Part shown: piece after piece, positions 16,301 to 24,922 of the stretch | Layout of the letters: the number at the start of each line of letters is the position of its first letter | Position numbering within the stretch: the first letter of the stretch is position 1 | DNA from: Bacillota bacterium | GTDB taxonomy: Bacteria > Bacillota > Clostridia > Oscillospirales > Oscillospiraceae | NCBI GenBank assembly: GCA_030529825.1 | Contig: JAUMWD010000006.1 | Coordinates: forward strand, 22,720-86,719 | Reading direction: 5' to 3' | Length of the DNA stretch: 64,000 nt | Program-made: the position numbers and the translations under genes | Notes under the pieces: generated by a model | Database searches by the model: none | Seen by the model: only the letters and a program-made list of their open reading frames with translations | What the model was told of the DNA's origin: nothing

Positions 16301-18409
16301 TCATACGGAAAACAGCATTTCACAGTAGTTCGGATACGGCCAGAACTCCGAGGCCGTAAGAGTTTCAAGCTTGTCTATTATCGCCCGCATCTGCTCCATT
16401 CTGAGGAACACTTTGTCATGGTAATATGCAAGCAGTGTTTCGCCGTCGGCGGAGGGTACCGTCTGCAGCGTTGACTTAAGCTCAACCATGGTGTCAAGCA
16501 GGCTTTCGTTTAACTCGCTTAAGCTCTCAGCCAATGCCGATTCAACACGGCAGGGAGCATTGGGAAGCGCCGCCTTTTTGCGTGATATTGTTTCGCACAG
16601 ATGCGATATGTAATTTGACACCGCGTTCAGAATGCCGTGCTGCACCATATCAACAAGGGTTTCGGCCTCAATGCTTATCACCTTGCAGTACTGCTCCATG
16701 TGTATCTCGTGCCTTGCGGCGATTTCCGCCTTTGTGTAAACGCCGTGACGGCTCAGCAATTCTATGTTCTTGGGGAGAATATAGCTTGTCAGCGCTTTTG
16801 CCGAGTTCTTGAGATTTTTCAGACCCCGGGCTTCCGCTTCGGCAACCCATTCGTCATCGTAACCGTTTCCGGAGAAAAGAATTCTCTTGTGCAGCTCAAA
16901 GCTGCGCTTGATCAGATCGTGCAGAGCCTCGTTGAAGGGCTTTTCCGTGCCTGCGGCCTCCAGTGCGTCGGCAAATTCCGCAAGGGAATCAGCCATGATC
17001 GTGTTCAGCACCGTGGCGGGTCCCGCAATGGACTGGCTGGAGCCGGGCATTCTGAATTCAAATTTGTTGCCCGTAAATGCAACGGGAGAGGTGCGGTTGC
17101 GGTCGGTGGTGTCCTGGGGAATGGGAGGCAGAACGTCAACGCCAACCCGAAGTGAGCCCTTGCTGCGCTCCTCATAGTCGGTTTCGGAAATGACAGAGTC
17201 CACAATGGCCTCCAGCTCCTGACCGAGGAAAACGGAGATTATTGCGGGGGGAGCCTCCTGCGCACCAAGACGGTGGTCGTTGCCTGCAAAGGCAACGCTG
17301 CACCGCAGAAGCTCCTGATACTCGTCAACACCCTTGATGAAGGCGGCGAGGAAAAGCAGGAACTGTGCGTTCTGGCTGGGAGTTTTTCCGGGGGAGAAAA
17401 GGTTGTGCCCCGTATCCGTGCCCAGAGACCAGTTGACGTGCTTGCCCGAGCCGTTTACAAAGGCAAAGGGCTTTTCGTGCAGAAGACATACAAGACCGTG
17501 GCGGTCTGCCACCTTCTGCATGATCTCCATGGCAAGCTGGTTCTGGTCGCAGGCTGTGTTGGCGTCCGTATATATGGGCGCCATTTCGTGCTGGGCCGGT
17601 GCAACCTCGTTGTGCTTGGTTTTTGACAGAACGCCCACCTTCCAGAGCTCCTCATCAAGCTCCTTCATGTATGCCGCGACGCGGGGACGGATGCTGCCGA
17701 AGTAATGGTCCTCCAGCTCCTGACCCTTGGGAGGCTTGGCGCCGAAAAGGGTCCTGCCGCAAAGACGAAGATCTTCGCGCTTTAAAAACAGCTCCTTATC
17801 CACAAGGAAGTATTCCTGCTCGGGGCCGAGCTGGGATATGACCTTGCCGGTTTCCGTATCTCCGAAAAGTCTGAGAATGCGCAGTGCCTGACGGTTTACT
17901 GCCTCACAGGAACGGAGCAGAGGAGTTTTCTTATCCAGAGCATCGCCGGAATAGGAACAGAAAACCGTGGGTATGCAAAGGGTGTCGTCTTTAATGAAGG
18001 CAAAGACCGTGGGATCCCATGCGCTGTAGCCGCGGGCTTCAAAGGTCGCACGCAATCCGCCGGAGGGGAAGCTTGAGGCATCGGGCTCGCCTCTGACAAG
18101 CTCCTTGCCCGAAAAGTCCATGCTGATTTTCCCGCCGGGAACGGGAGAAATAAAGCTGTCGTGCTTCTCCGCGGTAATTCCCGTAAGGGGCTGGAACCAG
18201 TGGGTGAAATGGGTGGCGCCGTTTTCCAGTGCCCAGTTTTTCATTCCGTCTGCAATATCATTTGCCACGTAAAGAGAAAGAGGCTGACCGTTTTTGAGGC
18301 ATTCCTTCCACTCTCTGAAGGCAGAGGAGGACACGTACTGCTTCATGGTCTCTTCATTGAATACTCTGCTCCCGAAAAGCTCGGGCACTCTGCATTTTGT
18401 CTCGCTCAT
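16301..18409 (-). CDS. glnN: Glutamine synthetase, type III
   Basis: A 702-residue enzyme, the length of GSIII, which is much larger than the 440-470 residues of GSI. Family stretches include THFTHWFQPLTG, EQEYFLVDKELF, KHNEVAPAQHEMAPIY and VNWSLGTDTGHNLFSPG. It condenses glutamate and ammonia with ATP. It sits 17 bp after asnB and 9 bp before pyrG. No GlnR/TnrA-type site was identified; expression seems to follow the T-box upstream of asnB unless an internal promoter exists. Confidence 0.95.
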   Translation of the reverse strand: MSETKCRVPELFGSRVFNEETMKQYVSSSAFREWKECLKNGQPLSLYVANDIADGMKNWALENGATHFTHWFQPLTGITAEKHDSFISPVPGGKISMDFSGKELVRGEPDASSFPSGGLRATFEARGYSAWDPTVFAFIKDDTLCIPTVFCSYSGDALDKKTPLLRSCEAVNRQALRILRLFGDTETGKVISQLGPEQEYFLVDKELFLKREDLRLCGRTLFGAKPPKGQELEDHYFGSIRPRVAAYMKELDEELWKVGVLSKTKHNEVAPAQHEMAPIYTDANTACDQNQLAMEIMQKVADRHGLVCLLHEKPFAFVNGSGKHVNWSLGTDTGHNLFSPGKTPSQNAQFLLFLAAFIKGVDEYQELLRCSVAFAGNDHRLGAQEAPPAIISVFLGQELEAIVDSVISETDYEERSKGSLRVGVDVLPPIPQDTTDRNRTSPVAFTGNKFEFRMPGSSQSIAGPATVLNTIMADSLAEFADALEAAGTEKPFNEALHDLIKRSFELHKRILFSGNGYDDEWVAEAEARGLKNLKNSAKALTSYILPKNIELLSRHGVYTKAEIAARHEIHMEQYCKVISIEAETLVDMVQHGILNAVSNYISHLCETISRKKAALPNAPCRVESALAESLSELNESLLDTMVELKSTLQTVPSADGETLLAYYHDKVFLRMEQMRAIIDKLETLTASEFWPYPNYCEMLFSV

Positions 18410-18426
18410 ATCGTAAACCTCCTGTG

Positions 18427-20007
18427 TTATACACCGCTTGCGCCGTAGTTCGGAAGAACACGGGCAGAGGGGTCTTTAACGTCGTGGCCGACCCAATCGG
18501 GGTTCGGCATCCAGAAATCCTTTACCATTTCTGCCTGACCGGGATAGTATTTTTCAAAAATATCACGGTAAAGAAGGCTTTCCTTGGTGAAGGGAACGGC
18601 AAAATCATATTTTTTGCAGCCAAGCTCAAACTCCTCGTCGGAATAAAGCTCCTCGGCATACTCCTTAAGGTCATCAACCATGGAGTGGCCCACAGCATCT
18701 GAAAATGCGGCCTTCTGCCGCCATAGTATGCTATCGGGGAGAATGTGATCATCCGCAAAAGCCTTTCGCAAAAGGTATTTGCCCATGCCATAGCTGTTCA
18801 TCTTGAGCTTGGGGTCAATGCTCATAACGTACTTCACGAAGTCAAGGTCGCCAAAGGGAACTCGTGCCTCCAAAGAGTTCGCGGAAATGCAGCGGTCAGC
18901 ACGGAGAACGTCATACATATGAAGCTCATCAACCCGCTTTTTTGCCTCCGCCTGAAATGCCTCGGGAGAGGGGGCAAAGTCCGTGTATTTGTATCCGAAA
19001 AGCTCGTCGGAGATTTCGCCGGTCAGAAGTACCTTAATGTCGCTTAATTCGTGAATTGCCTTGCAGCACAGATACATTCCCATGCTGGCGCGTATTGTGG
19101 TTATATCATAGGTGCCGAGGATGGAGATTACCTCCTCCAGTGATTCCAGCACCTGACTGCGGCTCATGATAACCTCCGTGTGCTCGGCGCCGATGAATTC
19201 TGCGGCTTCCCGTGCATACTTGAGGTCTATGGGGTCCAGATCCATGCCGATGGCAAAGGTTCGGATTTTCTTTCCCAGAAGCTTTGCGGATATGGCACAG
19301 ACAAGGCTGGAATCCAGCCCGCCGGAGAGAAGAAAGCCCAGAGGTGCATCGGAATCAAGCCGTTTTTCCACACCGGCAATCAGCTTCTCGCGGATTTTTT
19401 TGCACACCTCGTCAAGCCCGTCTTTGGAATACTCCTCCACGCTTGTTATGTCTGCGTATCTTACAAATTCACCGCGGGCATAGTAATGACCGGGAGGGAA
19501 GGGCCTGATCTCGCTGCAAAGTCCCACAAGGTTTTTTGCCTCGCTGGCGAAGATTATCGAGCCGTCCTCAAGATAGCCGTAAAACAGCGGACGGATTCCG
19601 ATGGGGTCGCGCGCCGCGACAAATTCATTGCGCTTGGAGTCAAAGATGATCATTGCAAATTCCGCGTCCAGCATGGCAAACATATCCGTGCCGTATTCGC
19701 GGTACATTGGAAGGATTATTTCGCAGTCGGATTCGCTCTTGAATTCGTATTTTGCGCTGAGCTCTTCGCGCTGTTTTCTGAAGCCGTAAAGCTCGCCGTT
19801 GCATACAGCCATGTCTTTGCCCAGGGTAAAGGGCTGCATGCCGCTTTCATCAAGCCCCATAATGGCAAGCCGATGGAAACACAGGCAATGGCCGCTGCAG
19901 TATGCCATTTGCGACATGTCAGGGCCTCTTGATATGGTCCTGCTAAAATACTCCTTTGCCTGTTCCGGTGTAAGAATACCGGTTGTAAATCCCATGATTG
20001 AACACAT
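18427..20007 (-). CDS. asnB: Asparagine synthase (glutamine-hydrolysing)
   Basis: A 526-residue enzyme. The start is the ATG at 20007, because it gives Met-Cys and Cys2 is the N-terminal nucleophile of class II glutaminases (MCSIMGF); a GTG four codons earlier would bury it. GGAGG lies 11 bases upstream. Glutaminase blocks HRLAIMGLDESGMQPF and NGELYG are followed by the synthetase PP-loop LLSGGLDSSLVC near residue 225. It makes asparagine from aspartate, ATP and glutamine. First gene of the operon and directly controlled by an Asn T-box. Confidence 0.95.
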   Translation of the reverse strand: MCSIMGFTTGILTPEQAKEYFSRTISRGPDMSQMAYCSGHCLCFHRLAIMGLDESGMQPFTLGKDMAVCNGELYGFRKQREELSAKYEFKSESDCEIILPMYREYGTDMFAMLDAEFAMIIFDSKRNEFVAARDPIGIRPLFYGYLEDGSIIFASEAKNLVGLCSEIRPFPPGHYYARGEFVRYADITSVEEYSKDGLDEVCKKIREKLIAGVEKRLDSDAPLGFLLSGGLDSSLVCAISAKLLGKKIRTFAIGMDLDPIDLKYAREAAEFIGAEHTEVIMSRSQVLESLEEVISILGTYDITTIRASMGMYLCCKAIHELSDIKVLLTGEISDELFGYKYTDFAPSPEAFQAEAKKRVDELHMYDVLRADRCISANSLEARVPFGDLDFVKYVMSIDPKLKMNSYGMGKYLLRKAFADDHILPDSILWRQKAAFSDAVGHSMVDDLKEYAEELYSDEEFELGCKKYDFAVPFTKESLLYRDIFEKYYPGQAEMVKDFWMPNPDWVGHDVKDPSARVLPNYGASGV

Positions 20008-20035
20008 AAAAAAATGCACCTCCGAATTTTTTGGG

Positions 20036-20284
20036 GCAGCTATCCCTAAACTCTAGGACGAATAGCTGCTAAATCCGCGGTGCCACCTAATTTACTGAAA
20101 AACAGTCACTTTTACGGGTTCTGACAAACCCTCGCGCTTTAACGCCGCGCTCCGCGACTCACCTACTTGCCTGAGCTTTCAGCTTGCTGCTCCGAAGTGT
20201 TATTCCCACGCCCTCTGGTATCGGGCTTACACCGTCCCCGACTCGCTGCGGCCGAACTTGCGCGGTACTTGTCTTCATCTTTGC
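20036..20284 (-). promoter_or_regulatory. T-box leader, Asn-specific
   Basis: On the minus strand the T-box core AGGTGGCACCGCGG (20088-20075) is clear. TGGC pairs with GCCA, so the discriminator base would be G, as in tRNA-Asn. Stem I begins with GAAG and AGTA near 20275-20262 and closes with CTTC after the specifier; the codon AAC (Asn) is at 20201-20199, after GAA. The last hairpin (20036-20043 with 20062-20069) holds TCGTCC but is followed by CCCC and an A-run rather than a U-tract. In known T-boxes, uncharged tRNA binding favours expression; here it would switch on the whole operon when asparagine is low. Confidence 0.85.
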
Positions 20285-20309
20285 ATTTGCAATATTGAAT
20301 TAAAAAGGC

Positions 20310-20338
20310 TGAAACTGCCGTATAATGCGACAGTTTCA
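20310..20338. promoter_or_regulatory. Inverted repeat flanking a TATAAT box
   Basis: TGAAACTG (20310-20317) and CAGTTTCA (20331-20338) are exact inverted copies around TATAAT at 20321-20326. It lies between the divergent asnB operon and the LysR gene and is a candidate operator. Confidence 0.45.
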
Positions 20339-20420
20339 ACAGACAAAAGGATGAGGAGAAACGCAATGATTAATAATCAATTGATGAACGTAGTGTACCA
20401 CCGGAAAGCTGATATTAAAA

Positions 20421-20484
20421 ATACATATAATATTGCACTTACCATATCTTTTTGATATGATAAGTGCGAGAATATTATATGTAT
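20421..20484. repeat. Long near-perfect palindrome before the LysR gene
   Basis: Left arm 20421-20448, loop TTTTT, right arm 20454-20484. The outer 14 bases (ATACATATAATATT and its complement) and 13 of the inner 14 pair; the right arm has three extra bases (GAG, 20468-20470). The arm ends at the ribosome site of the LysR gene. Confidence 0.8.
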
Positions 20485-20496
20485 GGAGTGAAAACA

Positions 20497-21450
20497 ATGG
20501 ATTTGCGTACACTTAAATATTTTACCGTTGTTGCGGAGGAACTGAACATTACACGTGCCGCGGAAAGGCTCAACATCAGTCAGCCGCCTCTGAGTAATCA
20601 GATAAAGGCGCTGGAGGAAGAGCTGGGCACACAGCTGGTTGTTCGCGGCAAAAGGCATCTGCAGCTTACTGAGGCAGGCACGCTCCTGTATCGAAGGGCT
20701 GTCCAGATCCTCAATATGTCCGAAAAGACGAAACAGGAAATACGCAGCCTGGACAGCGAGCTTTCCGGCTTTATCAGCATTGGCGTGGTTGAAGGCCGCG
20801 CACCTTTCTTTCTGGCACAGTGGATAGCCGGCTTCAAGGAGGAATATCCCGGCGTGCAGTACAGACTGTGGAACGGCAGCAGCGACGATGTTCTGGAACG
20901 CATGAAAGCGGGGCTGCTGGATATTGCGGTTATTGCTTCGCCTTACGACAGTGAGCATCTTCACGGTTTTCCCGTGGGCAGAGAACCCTGGGTCGCGCTC
21001 ATATCCAAGGAGCATCCTCTGGCACAGGGGGAGGGAAATACCATTCCCCTCAATGCACTTGTCGGTGAGCCGCTCGTTGTACCGGCAAGAAAATCCCGTA
21101 TTGAGGCTATCCGCAGCTGGTTCCGGGAAGTTGATGCGGAGCCGAACGTTCTTTGCGAAATGTCGAACTATCTTGATGCCGTTGCCCTTACAGAGCGAAA
21201 TGTGGGCATAAGCATTTTTCCCCAAACCACATACACTCCCAACAGCCTGCTGGTGTCCAAAATAATCACAGACACGGAGCGGCAGATTGAATATTCCCTT
21301 GTATGGCTCAAGGGACGAATGCTTACGGAGCTTGAACATGAATTCGTAGACTTTGTGCGGGACTTCGCAGAGGACTACAGCAAGCATCCTCATAATTATC
21401 CTATAGAAATCAACGAGTATATACCGCCCGAAGACACCAAATATATGTAA
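20497..21450 (+). CDS. LysR-family transcriptional regulator
   Basis: A 317-residue regulator. The ATG at 20497 starts MDLRTLKYFTVVAEELN, the standard first line of LysR proteins; upstream Met codons fall in the palindrome's tail. The winged helix-turn-helix fills residues 1-60 (AAERLNISQPPLSNQIKALE) and is followed by the linker helix and a periplasmic-binding-protein-like effector domain from about 90. The effector cannot be predicted. It precedes a GntR regulator and a transporter/reductase set and is divergent from the asnB operon, so either could be its target. Confidence 0.9.
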   Translation: MDLRTLKYFTVVAEELNITRAAERLNISQPPLSNQIKALEEELGTQLVVRGKRHLQLTEAGTLLYRRAVQILNMSEKTKQEIRSLDSELSGFISIGVVEGRAPFFLAQWIAGFKEEYPGVQYRLWNGSSDDVLERMKAGLLDIAVIASPYDSEHLHGFPVGREPWVALISKEHPLAQGEGNTIPLNALVGEPLVVPARKSRIEAIRSWFREVDAEPNVLCEMSNYLDAVALTERNVGISIFPQTTYTPNSLLVSKIITDTERQIEYSLVWLKGRMLTELEHEFVDFVRDFAEDYSKHPHNYPIEINEYIPPEDTKYM

Positions 21451-21575
21451 TATAAAGCATCAGATATTACGGGAAATGAGGCTTTAGAAAAAATTCACAA
21501 AAAACTTAAAATTTTTGATGCAATTATGCTTTCTTTGTGTTAGAATGGCCTATATTTTAAAAGGAGCTGATATAA

Positions 21576-22286
21576 ATGAACCCAAAGAAGTTTGAACAAA
21601 TCCGCAGACAGAACCCCTTTATGCCTCTGAATGACATAGTTCACGAGCTTTTACTTCAGGAAATAATCAGCTTCCGACTTGCCCCCGCTACACGCCTGAG
21701 CGAAAGCGGAATTGCACAGGAGCTGGGCATAAGCCGTTCTCCCGTAAAGGCAGCGCTTGAACAGCTGGCAGAGAGGAAATTCATTCATGTTAAGAACAGC
21801 CGGTACTACGTCGCTGACTTTGATGAACAGGAATATAAGGAAATCTGCGATTTCAATATGATGGTGGAGCCCTATGCAACGGCAAAGGCGGCAATACATG
21901 CCACCCCCGAGCAGCTGGATGAGCTTTACAGGCTGGCATATAAGCTCCGCGATATTTATAAGGAAGCCTATCACAGCGGGCCGAACTACAGCTATTCCCG
22001 AATTCTTGAAACCGAGCTCGACTTTCACCTAGGCGTAGTCAGAGCCTCGGGAAACCGCCTTATTACTCAGCTTTATGAAGAGCGCAAATATGAAATCTGG
22101 CATTATCGCGGATTTTTGCTTTACAGCCGTCCCGAGGGATTTTTCGATACCTGCGATACGGACCATGTCCTTATATGTGACATGCTGAAGCTGGGTGACG
22201 ACGAGCTTGCAACTGCTGTATCCCGACGCCATCTCCATGTTTCCCGTGACGGCATTGAGCGCTATGAGCTGCTGGCCAAAAAATAA
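21576..22286 (+). CDS. GntR-family regulator, FCD-type
   Basis: A 236-residue regulator. An AAAGGAG site lies upstream of the ATG. Residues 15-75 form the GntR winged helix (LAPATRLSESGIAQELGISRSPVKAALEQL in pieces), and the rest is an all-helical effector domain of the FadR/FCD type, with His residues in LDFHLGVVRASGN and RRHLHVSRDG that may bind metal. Members usually respond to organic acids and control their transport and breakdown. It is followed by its own terminator and lies just upstream of the transporter and reductase genes, its likely target. Confidence 0.88.
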   Translation: MNPKKFEQIRRQNPFMPLNDIVHELLLQEIISFRLAPATRLSESGIAQELGISRSPVKAALEQLAERKFIHVKNSRYYVADFDEQEYKEICDFNMMVEPYATAKAAIHATPEQLDELYRLAYKLRDIYKEAYHSGPNYSYSRILETELDFHLGVVRASGNRLITQLYEERKYEIWHYRGFLLYSRPEGFFDTCDTDHVLICDMLKLGDDELATAVSRRHLHVSRDGIERYELLAKK

Positions 22287-22301
22287 TAGCTGATGTATTC
22301 A

Positions 22302-22329
22302 AAAAACCGCGTTTATAAACGCGGTTTTT
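22302..22329 (+). terminator. Intrinsic terminator of the GntR gene
   Basis: An AAAACCGCGTTT / AAACGCGGTTTT stem with a very short loop and a T-run lies 16 bp after the stop. Confidence 0.85.
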
Positions 22330-22374
22330 GCGCTTATATATGTGCAATTGCCGGTTACCGCACCGAAGAAAAAT

Positions 22375-22427
22375 GCTGAAAAAATTTTTTCAGCGCATTT
22401 TTTGACACAATAAATACACTGCTATTA
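22375..22427 (+). promoter_or_regulatory. Palindrome and promoter upstream of the transporter operon
   Basis: A perfect 20-bp palindrome, GCTGAAAAAATTTTTTCAGC, covers 22375-22394. Eight bases on, TTGACA at 22402-22407 is a consensus -35, with AT-rich -10 candidates (TTATTA or TATTAT) 15-17 bases later. The palindrome is placed to act as an operator. Confidence 0.55.
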
Positions 22428-22536
22428 TTATACTTTCAAATACACGGAGCAATGCAATTCCTTGTTTATGACAACGGAATTAAAAAATAAATAGTTTTGC
22501 TTAGCTTTCTCCTCTGAAAGCATTTTTCTCTCCCAG

Positions 22537-22591
22537 AGAACCCGGCGTCTAAGGAATTGTTTATGCGTATTCCTATTGGACACCGGGTTCT
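22537..22591 (+). promoter_or_regulatory. Structured leader hairpin before the transporter gene
   Basis: Nested stems AGAACCCGG/CCGGGTTCT, GTC/GAC and AGGAAT/ATTCCT enclose an 11-base loop. Only a few T follow. It lies about 100 bases before the start codon, in the expected 5' leader. Possible attenuator; no known riboswitch class recognised. Confidence 0.5.
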
Positions 22592-22689
22592 TTGTCTGGA
22601 AAATGTCAAACAGCTCGGAACCGGCATATTCCTCCGTCAACGGTATGACGTTAACGGTTGAAATAGAAGAATCGATAAGGAGAAAAACT

Positions 22690-23892
22690 ATGGAAAACAA
22701 AAACAGCGCTCTCAAGAGCGGCTGGGCAACCGCCTTTGCCGTTGCATCGGTATGGTTCGGTACCCACGTCGGAGGTGGCTTTGCCTCCGGTAACCAGGTC
22801 GTCAATTACTTCTCACAGTATGGCTGGACAGCAGCAATTTACCCCATTATTGCAATGGGTATTCTTGCACTCGTAATGAACATCGTTATGAAGTTTGCAA
22901 AGCTCAACGGCTTTACTAACTACAAGGATACTTTCGCAGCGCTTTATCCGAAGCCCTGGATGGAAGTCTTCTTTGAAATCTTCTACATAGTCATTCTTCT
23001 GGCAGCAGTTGCAGCCGCAGTCGCAGGCGCAGGTCAGGTTCTTGCCGAGTTCTTAGGCTTTGTATATGCCGGCTCGACCAAGCTTATCTTCAACCTGATC
23101 ATCGTTGCGGTGCTTATCATTCTGAGCATCTTCGGTATTAAGCTTGTCCGCGCAGCTTCTACCGTGCTTTCAACCCTCATTCTCATTACCACCGCAGTTG
23201 TTGTTATTGCCGGCTTCGCAGCCGACTTCGACGCAATCTCCGCAAAGCTTTTAGCTGAGAATGCAATTCAGCCTGCAGTGTTTACCGCAGCACCCGGCAA
23301 GGCACTGTGGCTGGGCATCATCATCTACGCTGCATTCCAGTGCGTTTCCATTCCCGCAATGATCGCCGCCTCTCAGGACCTGAGCGTTAAGGGCATCAAG
23401 CGGGCAAACATCCTCGGCTGGCTCATGAACGGCCTTGCACTGGCCGCTTCCGGCGCAATGCTGACCCGTTGGTACCCCCTGCTTGCCGCTCTGCAGGCAA
23501 AGGGCGTCAGCGGATTTGAGGCTGCCGTTTCCGGCATCCCCAACAAGACCGTCCTTGCCCTCATCGGCATCAAGTGGATTCTCGCAGTCTTCAGCATACT
23601 GCTGTTCTGCGCATTCGTTTCCACCTCTGTAACCCTGGTATTCACCATGATCCAGCGCTTCCAGGGCTACTGTTTCCCCAAGGCCATCAAGAGCGAGAAG
23701 CTCCGCGGCATTATAGTTGGCGCAGTCGTTATCGCTATCTGCTTCGCAATCTCTCTCCTCGGCCTGTCCGGCATCATCAAGTATGCTTACGGCTACGACG
23801 GCTACTACGCAATCCTCGTTATCTTCCTGCCTGTCCTCATCTGGGGCATTCCTAAGGTAAAGAAGCTCGAGGCTGCAAAGAAGGCAGAGTAA
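22690..23892 (+). CDS. YkvI-type membrane transporter
   Basis: A 400-residue integral membrane protein with about ten hydrophobic helices. The ATG at 22690 has AAGGAG eight bases upstream; the longer frame crosses the leader hairpin. The N-terminal GTHVGGGFASGNQ motif in the first helix is typical of the YkvI family, related to amino-acid-polyamine-cation/sodium symporters with an unwound first helix. The substrate is unknown. The two ketopantoate-reductase-like enzymes downstream suggest an organic or keto acid. Confidence 0.8.
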   Translation: MENKNSALKSGWATAFAVASVWFGTHVGGGFASGNQVVNYFSQYGWTAAIYPIIAMGILALVMNIVMKFAKLNGFTNYKDTFAALYPKPWMEVFFEIFYIVILLAAVAAAVAGAGQVLAEFLGFVYAGSTKLIFNLIIVAVLIILSIFGIKLVRAASTVLSTLILITTAVVVIAGFAADFDAISAKLLAENAIQPAVFTAAPGKALWLGIIIYAAFQCVSIPAMIAASQDLSVKGIKRANILGWLMNGLALAASGAMLTRWYPLLAALQAKGVSGFEAAVSGIPNKTVLALIGIKWILAVFSILLFCAFVSTSVTLVFTMIQRFQGYCFPKAIKSEKLRGIIVGAVVIAICFAISLLGLSGIIKYAYGYDGYYAILVIFLPVLIWGIPKVKKLEAAKKAE

Positions 23893-23906
23893 TTCCAATC
23901 AAAACT

Positions 23907-23935
23907 TAACACCACCGGCTCAGCCAGTGGTGTTA
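23907..23935 (+). terminator. Hairpin between transporter and first reductase
   Basis: TAACACCAC (23907-23915) pairs with GTGGTGTTA (23927-23935). There is no T-run, so it may be a leaky terminator or mRNA-stabilising stem that lowers downstream expression. Confidence 0.5.
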
Positions 23936-23955
23936 TTACCAAAAAGGTAAAAACT

Positions 23956-24900
23956 ATGAAAATAGCAATGATAGGCTCAGGTGCGGCAGGCAGCGTTTTT
24001 GCCGCATACCTGCGTAAAGGCGGCGCCGAGCTTTATCTCGTTGACCGCTATAAGGCCCACATGGACAAAATCGCCTCTGAGGGCTTGACATTTGTTTCTC
24101 CCGCAGGAGAAGAGCTCCTCACGGGATTTCATACTGCGGCTAAGGCAGATGAAATCGGGGAAATGGATATGGTTATCCTAATGGTCAAGTCAACACAGAC
24201 CAGAGACATTATGCCCACCCTCTCAAATTGCATGACGGATAAAACCGTTGTGGTTTCCCTGCAGAACGGACTCGGCAACGCTGAGGTGCTGGCGGAATAT
24301 GTTTCCCCCGACCGTATCCTGTACGGCTTCGGCACCATCGGAACGGAGCTTCAGGAGCCCGGAAAATGCGTGTCCAAGCCCGAAAGCGGAGTCATAATGC
24401 GCTTTGGCGCGGCGAAAAAGAGCGAACTTTCCCAAGCCGCAGGCAAGGCCCTCCAAAAGCTCTTCAATGACGGCGGCTGTGAAGCCCGTTTTGAGGAGGA
24501 TATTCGTCCCTTCGTGTGGAAAAAAGCCATTTCCAACAGTGGCTACAATACTCTCTCCGCCCTGCTGCGGCTGAAGGTCGGCCATATCCTTGACAGTGAG
24601 GAGGGTCGTGAGCTTATAAAGCGCATCTGGGCAGAGGGCTGCAAGGTAGCTCTCGCGGTTACGGGTGTTGACCTGTGGCCGGAAATGGAGCAGGAGCTTC
24701 CCAGACTCAGGGAAGGCTTCGCAACCTACTATCCCTCCATGGCGCAGGACGTGCTTATGCACAAGCGTCAGACCGAGGTCAGGCTTCTCAACGGCGCAAT
24801 CGCCCACTATGGCAGGCAGTACGGCGTTGAAACTCCCGTGAATGATGCTGTGACTCTGATGATAAGCATCATTCAGGCAAACTACGAAAACCAATACTAA
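23956..24900 (+). CDS. Ketopantoate-reductase (PanE/ApbA) family protein 1
   Basis: A 314-residue NADPH-dependent reductase family member. The Rossmann motif is GSGAAGSVFAAYLRKGGAE at 7-25, with LVDRY after strand 2. LMVKSTQTRD and SLQNGLGNAE (Asn near 98) match the family, and the catalytic Lys is in FVWKKAISNSGYNT near 195. PanE reduces 2-dehydropantoate, but many relatives reduce other 2-oxoacids. The paralogue 22 bp downstream and the transporter upstream argue for a role outside pantothenate synthesis, as no panB/panC is nearby. Confidence 0.85.
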   Translation: MKIAMIGSGAAGSVFAAYLRKGGAELYLVDRYKAHMDKIASEGLTFVSPAGEELLTGFHTAAKADEIGEMDMVILMVKSTQTRDIMPTLSNCMTDKTVVVSLQNGLGNAEVLAEYVSPDRILYGFGTIGTELQEPGKCVSKPESGVIMRFGAAKKSELSQAAGKALQKLFNDGGCEARFEEDIRPFVWKKAISNSGYNTLSALLRLKVGHILDSEEGRELIKRIWAEGCKVALAVTGVDLWPEMEQELPRLREGFATYYPSMAQDVLMHKRQTEVRLLNGAIAHYGRQYGVETPVNDAVTLMISIIQANYENQY

Positions 24901-24922
24901 TTATTATTAAGGAGAAAAAACC

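Noticed and set aside
20107-20280. tRNA gene suspected in the stem-rich region before asnB
   Set aside because: The folds are T-box stems with a TGG-CACC core; there is no cloverleaf with TTCG arm and CCA end.
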